Under the pieces are notes generated by a model that saw only the letters and a program-made list of their open reading frames with translations, searched no databases and had not been told where the DNA came from. Positions 22,406 through 25,786 of a stretch of 25,786 nt of DNA are shown one piece after another. A program made the translations under genes and the position numbers. This stretch comes from Clostridiales bacterium UBA1380 (lineage in GTDB: Bacteria > Bacillota > Clostridia > Oscillospirales > CAG-272): positions 10,678-36,463 of the forward strand of contig DBRA01000031.1 of the NCBI GenBank assembly GCA_002305445.1, written 5' to 3'. Within the stretch, counting starts at the first letter, position 1. Each line of letters begins with the position of its first letter.

Positions 22406-24013
22406 TTAATAATTTCCGGCGCGTTCAGCGGCCGCTTCGCGCGCGATGGCCGCCTCGTCGAAGGCGTGCTTGCCGCGGGCGTCTATCTCGTACTTCTCGT
22501 GGCCTTTTCCGGCCAGCACTATGACGTCTCCGGGCTGCGCGTCGAAGATTGCGCGCCGTATCGCGTCTCGCCTGTTCCGGATCACGGCGAGCGGTTTTGA
22601 CGGGTCCGCGCCCTCCAGTATGTCCTCGATTATCGCGGCGGGGTCCTCGGTGCGGCTGTTGTCTGACGTAACAATGGTAAAATCGGCGAGCCGCGTCGCT
22701 ATCTCGCCCATGGCGGGTCTTTTGAGCGGGTCGCGGTCGCCGCCGCATCCGAACACGACGACAAGCCGCCCGCCGCTCTCACGCGCCGCCATCCGCATCG
22801 CGCCGAGCATGTTCTCAAGCGCGGCGGGCGTGTGCGCGTAGTCGATGAACACCGCGTAGTCCGCGTCTCTGACGCCGAGGCGGACGCGCTCGAGCCGCCC
22901 GTCTACTCCGCGCATCGAGCGCAGCGAATCCTGTATGACGGTCGGGTCGACGCCGAGCCGCAGCGCGCATGCGGCTGCGAGCAGCGAGTTCGCGACGGTA
23001 TAGCCGCCCGGTATCGGGCAGCGCAGCTTGAAAGCCGCCGAACGCGAAACGAACGTGTATTCGACGCCGTTTACGCCGAGATTTATTATGTCCTCCGCCC
23101 TGCAGTCGCAGTCGCCGTCCGCATCGGCGCCGGAGACGGCGCACCGCGTGAAGGCGCAGCCGGGCGAGAGCGCCTGCAGCTGACGCGCATACGCGTCGCC
23201 GCAGTTTATTATACCCGTATCGGTCAGCGAAAACAGTCTTGCCTTCGCCGCGAAATAATTTTCCATCGTGATGTGGAAGTCGAGATGCTCCGGCGACAGA
23301 TTCGTAAAAATCCCCGCCCGGAAGCGGATCGGGTCGAGCTTATGCAGCTCGAGCGCGTGCGAGCTTGCCTCCATCACGACGAAGTCGGCGCGGCGGCTCT
23401 TCATTTCCGCGAGGGCGGAATAAAGCGCGGCGGGATCCGGCGTCGTCATCGCCGCGGCCGCCCCCGCCTGCGACGCGAGCTCCGAGCCGCCGCCCAGATC
23501 GACTGTATCGTCCTCGGTGTGCCCCGCGTCGTAGTAGTCGCCCCTGTCCGAGTTTTTCGGAGCTTCCGACGGGGCGAGAACGCGCACGCCGCCGATCAGC
23601 CCGACCCTGTATCCCGCCGAGCGCAGAATCGAGCGCAGCATGTATGTGACGGTCGTCTTGCCGTTCGTCCCCGTCACGCCGACGACGTTGATCCCGTCGG
23701 CGGGGTCGCCCCAGTACGCGCTGTGAGCATATGCGGCGGCGGCGCGCGTGTCCGGCGCGGTGATTATGCGCGCACCGCCAGCTATTGCGCTCTGCGCTTC
23801 AGGCGAGGACGCTTCGGCGACGACGGCGGCGGCTCCGGTGCGCAGCGCGTCAGCTATGTATGCGTGGCCGTCCGTCTTTGTTCCGCGCAGGCAGATGAAA
23901 AGATCTCCCAGCGCGACGGCGCGGCTGTCTGTGACGATCTTCGCGATATCTGTTTCAGGCGGCACCGCGCCGAAGTCGACGCGGTACCGTGCGAATAGCT
24001 TATCGAGCGTCAT
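22406..24013 (-). CDS. murE: UDP-MurNAc-dipeptide:meso-DAP ligase MurE, with loop insert
   Basis: MurE is a cytoplasmic Mur ligase that adds the third amino acid of the stem peptide. It has 535 residues, somewhat long. Visible are the P-loop GTNGKTT (115-121), MEASSHAL (214-221), the Lys that is carbamylated in the family (257), DYAHTP (391-396), FGCGGDRD, and GKGHE (502-506). The amino acid selecting motif is DNSR (451-454), close to the DNPR of meso-diaminopimelate enzymes, so meso-DAP is likely. A hydrophilic insert of about 43 residues (147-189) sits just before the TTPD block. ATG at 24013 is the only start possible (an in-frame TAA lies upstream); GGGAGG is 14 nt away, which is far. Confidence 0.95.
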   Translation of the reverse strand: MTLDKLFARYRVDFGAVPPETDIAKIVTDSRAVALGDLFICLRGTKTDGHAYIADALRTGAAAVVAEASSPEAQSAIAGGARIITAPDTRAAAAYAHSAYWGDPADGINVVGVTGTNGKTTVTYMLRSILRSAGYRVGLIGGVRVLAPSEAPKNSDRGDYYDAGHTEDDTVDLGGGSELASQAGAAAAMTTPDPAALYSALAEMKSRRADFVVMEASSHALELHKLDPIRFRAGIFTNLSPEHLDFHITMENYFAAKARLFSLTDTGIINCGDAYARQLQALSPGCAFTRCAVSGADADGDCDCRAEDIINLGVNGVEYTFVSRSAAFKLRCPIPGGYTVANSLLAAACALRLGVDPTVIQDSLRSMRGVDGRLERVRLGVRDADYAVFIDYAHTPAALENMLGAMRMAARESGGRLVVVFGCGGDRDPLKRPAMGEIATRLADFTIVTSDNSRTEDPAAIIEDILEGADPSKPLAVIRNRRDAIRRAIFDAQPGDVIVLAGKGHEKYEIDARGKHAFDEAAIAREAAAERAGNY

Positions 24014-24109
24014 ACTTGTATATTATACCTCCCGGTTGTGAATAATCTGTCGTTTTTTCACGTCCGGGATTTTATAATATTGCTTTACGACGCAATTTTT
24101 ATCGTTTTA

Positions 24110-25786
24110 TCAGTCGTCCGATATGTTCAGGTGGCGCAGCTCGATCTTGACGACCGTCGCCTCCGGCACAGTTTCACCTGCCGCGGGCGACTGCGATATG
24201 ACCGTCGCACCCTCGCCCGTCGTGTAGTTCTGTGCGCCCTCGAACACAACGTTGAGGCCCAGATTGACGAGCACGCGGTTCGCGTTCTCCGCCGTCTTGC
24301 CGACGACGTCCGGCACGGTGATCGAATTCTTCGGCGTCGCGCTGCCGCAGTAGAGCAACAGCTTGCCGCGCTCCTTCTCGATCGTGGAGCCGGCCTTCGG
24401 CACCTGCGCGGTTATCGTGTCGCCGTCGCCGATGATCTCGTACTTGATGCCGCGCCATCCGAGATCGGCATTGGCTGTCTCGACGGTCGCGCCGACGTAG
24501 TTGCCGATCGATATCTCAATCTTCTTCTGCTCTTCCTCCGTGTACTGCGGCTCGATGCCGAGATACGGGAGGATATACGAAAGCAGGTTCGAAACGTACG
24601 GTGCGGCGACGACGCTGCCGTAAACCGAGCCCTTCATCGGCTCGTCGACGATGATAACCACCGCGACCTGCGGATCGTCTGCCGGCGCGAACGCCACGCA
24701 CGAGCCGACGCGGTAGATGTCCTCGCCGGTCGCCGAGAACTTGTCGCGCTTCTGCGACGTGCCCGTCTTGGCGGCGACGCGGTACCCCTTGACATACGCG
24801 TTTTTCGCGCCGCCGTTGCCGGAGACGCCCTCTTCGAGTATCTGCGCGAGTATTTTGCTCGTCTCCTTCGAAATGACCTGGCGCTTGTTCTTGTCGACGT
24901 ATGTCTCGACGACGTTGCCGTCCGAATCGGTGACCTCCTTCATCAGGTGCGGCGTCACGAGCCAGCCGCCGTTCGCGATGGCGCTTATCGCCGTCAGCTG
25001 CTGTATCGGCGTCGTCTTGAACGTCTGACCGAAGGAGTAGACGGCGAGCTCGACGTTGTGGAAGTCCTTTTCGTCGTGGTAGATGCCGTAGACTTCGCCG
25101 GGAAGGTCGATGCCCGTGCGCGATGTGTAGCCGAAGCTCTTGAAGTATTTGTAGAATGTCGCCGTGCCGAGGCGCGCGGCGACCTGCATCAGCGTCGGGT
25201 TGCAGGACTGCTGTAGACCCTCCGCGAAGGTCACGTTGCCGTGTCCTCCCCTGCGGTGGCATGATATCGGCTGTCCGTAGCCCTCGACGCGCAGCGAGCC
25301 CGCGCAAAAGAAATGGTCGGTGACCTTGACGACGTTCTCCTCGAGCGCGGATGCCGACGTGATTATCTTGAAAGTCGAACCGGGCTCGTAGAGGTTCGTG
25401 ACGGCCTTGTTGTTCCACATATAGTAAAGCGACTCATAGTAGGCGGAGTTGTACTCCTGCGTGCCGGGCTCGTATTCCTCCGCGAGCTCCGCGAGCGAGT
25501 CCTCGTCGAGCGTGTACGGGTCGTTCAGGTCGAAGCCGGGCGACGTCGCCATCGCGAGTATGCCGCCGGTCTTGACGTCCATGACGATGCCGGTGACGCG
25601 CTCGTTCGCACCTGACTCGATGCGCGTGGCGTTAAGCTGGTTCTCGAGCGCATACTGTATATTCATGTCGAGCGTCGTGACGATGTTGTAGCCGTTTTCG
25701 GCCGCTATATACGTCTCGAACTCGAACGCGAGCTCGTTGTTGTGCGCGTCCTGCGCGCGGACGTATTTGCCCGACGTGCCTTCGAG
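24110..25786 (-). CDS. Class B penicillin-binding protein with PASTA domains, SpoVD/FtsI type (5' end outside window)
   Basis: This is a DD-transpeptidase that crosslinks peptidoglycan outside the membrane, working with the SEDS protein of the same cluster. About 558 C-terminal residues are visible; the reading frame is open to the right edge, so the N-terminal membrane anchor and most of the dimerisation domain are missing. The active site motifs are STFK (about 137-140 of the visible part), SCN (194-196) and KTGTS (340-344). The last 130 residues form two PASTA repeats, the second starting ITVPDVVGKTAENANRVL. Sporulation SpoVD usually has one PASTA domain, so this could be the vegetative FtsI or serve both roles. 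It is the first visible gene of the cluster and lies 96 bp before murE. Confidence 0.93.
   Translation of the reverse strand, partial: LEGTSGKYVRAQDAHNNELAFEFETYIAAENGYNIVTTLDMNIQYALENQLNATRIESGANERVTGIVMDVKTGGILAMATSPGFDLNDPYTLDEDSLAELAEEYEPGTQEYNSAYYESLYYMWNNKAVTNLYEPGSTFKIITSASALEENVVKVTDHFFCAGSLRVEGYGQPISCHRRGGHGNVTFAEGLQQSCNPTLMQVAARLGTATFYKYFKSFGYTSRTGIDLPGEVYGIYHDEKDFHNVELAVYSFGQTFKTTPIQQLTAISAIANGGWLVTPHLMKEVTDSDGNVVETYVDKNKRQVISKETSKILAQILEEGVSGNGGAKNAYVKGYRVAAKTGTSQKRDKFSATGEDIYRVGSCVAFAPADDPQVAVVIIVDEPMKGSVYGSVVAAPYVSNLLSYILPYLGIEPQYTEEEQKKIEISIGNYVGATVETANADLGWRGIKYEIIGDGDTITAQVPKAGSTIEKERGKLLLYCGSATPKNSITVPDVVGKTAENANRVLVNLGLNVVFEGAQNYTTGEGATVISQSPAAGETVPEATVVKIELRHLNISDD

Noticed and set aside
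24018..24040. TATAAT just upstream of murE as an internal promoter
   Set aside because: No acceptable -35 box lies 16-18 bp upstream, and the sequence overlaps the murE ribosome binding site.
1..25786. CRISPR array, toxin-antitoxin, phage defence or mobile element
   Set aside because: No spaced direct repeats, transposase, integrase or defence-family motifs were seen. The only tandem repeats lie inside ftsQ.

Overview
The window looks like chromosome from an endospore-forming, Gram-positive Bacillota of the class Clostridia. It has GC-rich genes and AT-rich intergenic gaps. The evidence is a division and cell wall (dcw) cluster with a PASTA-bearing penicillin-binding protein and a SEDS polymerase of the SpoVD/SpoVE-FtsI/FtsW type, spore maturation genes spmA and spmB, an AbrB/SpoVT-type regulator, a CotH-family protein, RNase J and good sigma-A-type promoters. 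The 60-ish percent GC look of the genes and the corrinoid activator suggest an anaerobic, possibly uncultured gut lineage; that last step is inference. No tRNA, rRNA, CRISPR array, insertion sequence or prophage is visible.

Left part (1-3240). The 5' part of an RNase J gene runs off the left edge on the minus strand. It has a near-consensus promoter with an operator-like palindrome and a leader of about 315 nt. Next, also on the minus strand, is spmA-spmB plus a small membrane protein gene. An abrB-type gene diverges from spmA and ends at a strong terminator.

Middle part (3241-14041). A roughly 350-bp gene-free stretch carries a same-strand cluster of DnaA-box-like 9-mers next to an AT-rich tract. 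Then come dxs (minus), a Tim44-like membrane protein with a zinc ribbon (plus), an XRE-type regulator (minus), a lipoprotein of the CotH family (minus), a two-gene plus-strand unit (a RACo/RamA-type 2Fe-2S/ASKHA activator, then a SpoU-type RNA methyltransferase), and a one-gene ABC exporter (minus). Two divergent gene pairs (dxs/Tim44-like and cotH/RACo-like) share compact intergenic regions with back-to-back sigma-A promoters.

Right part (14074-25786). A minus-strand dcw cluster reads, in transcription order: PBP (cut by the right edge), murE, murF, mraY, ftsW/spoVE, murG, ftsQ/divIB, then ftsZ with its own promoter, leader hairpin and terminator. It supplies the late cytoplasmic and lipid-linked steps of peptidoglycan synthesis and the core division proteins. 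murD, which usually sits between mraY and ftsW, is absent. Several products carry unusually long low-complexity segments: the FtsQ N-terminus with a tandem 24-residue repeat, the FtsW tails, and loops inserted in MurE and SpmA.

I did not find a clearly new multi-gene system. The best leads are the DnaA-box cluster, the RNase J leader and operator, the ftsZ leader hairpin, and the lineage-specific low-complexity extensions in the division proteins.
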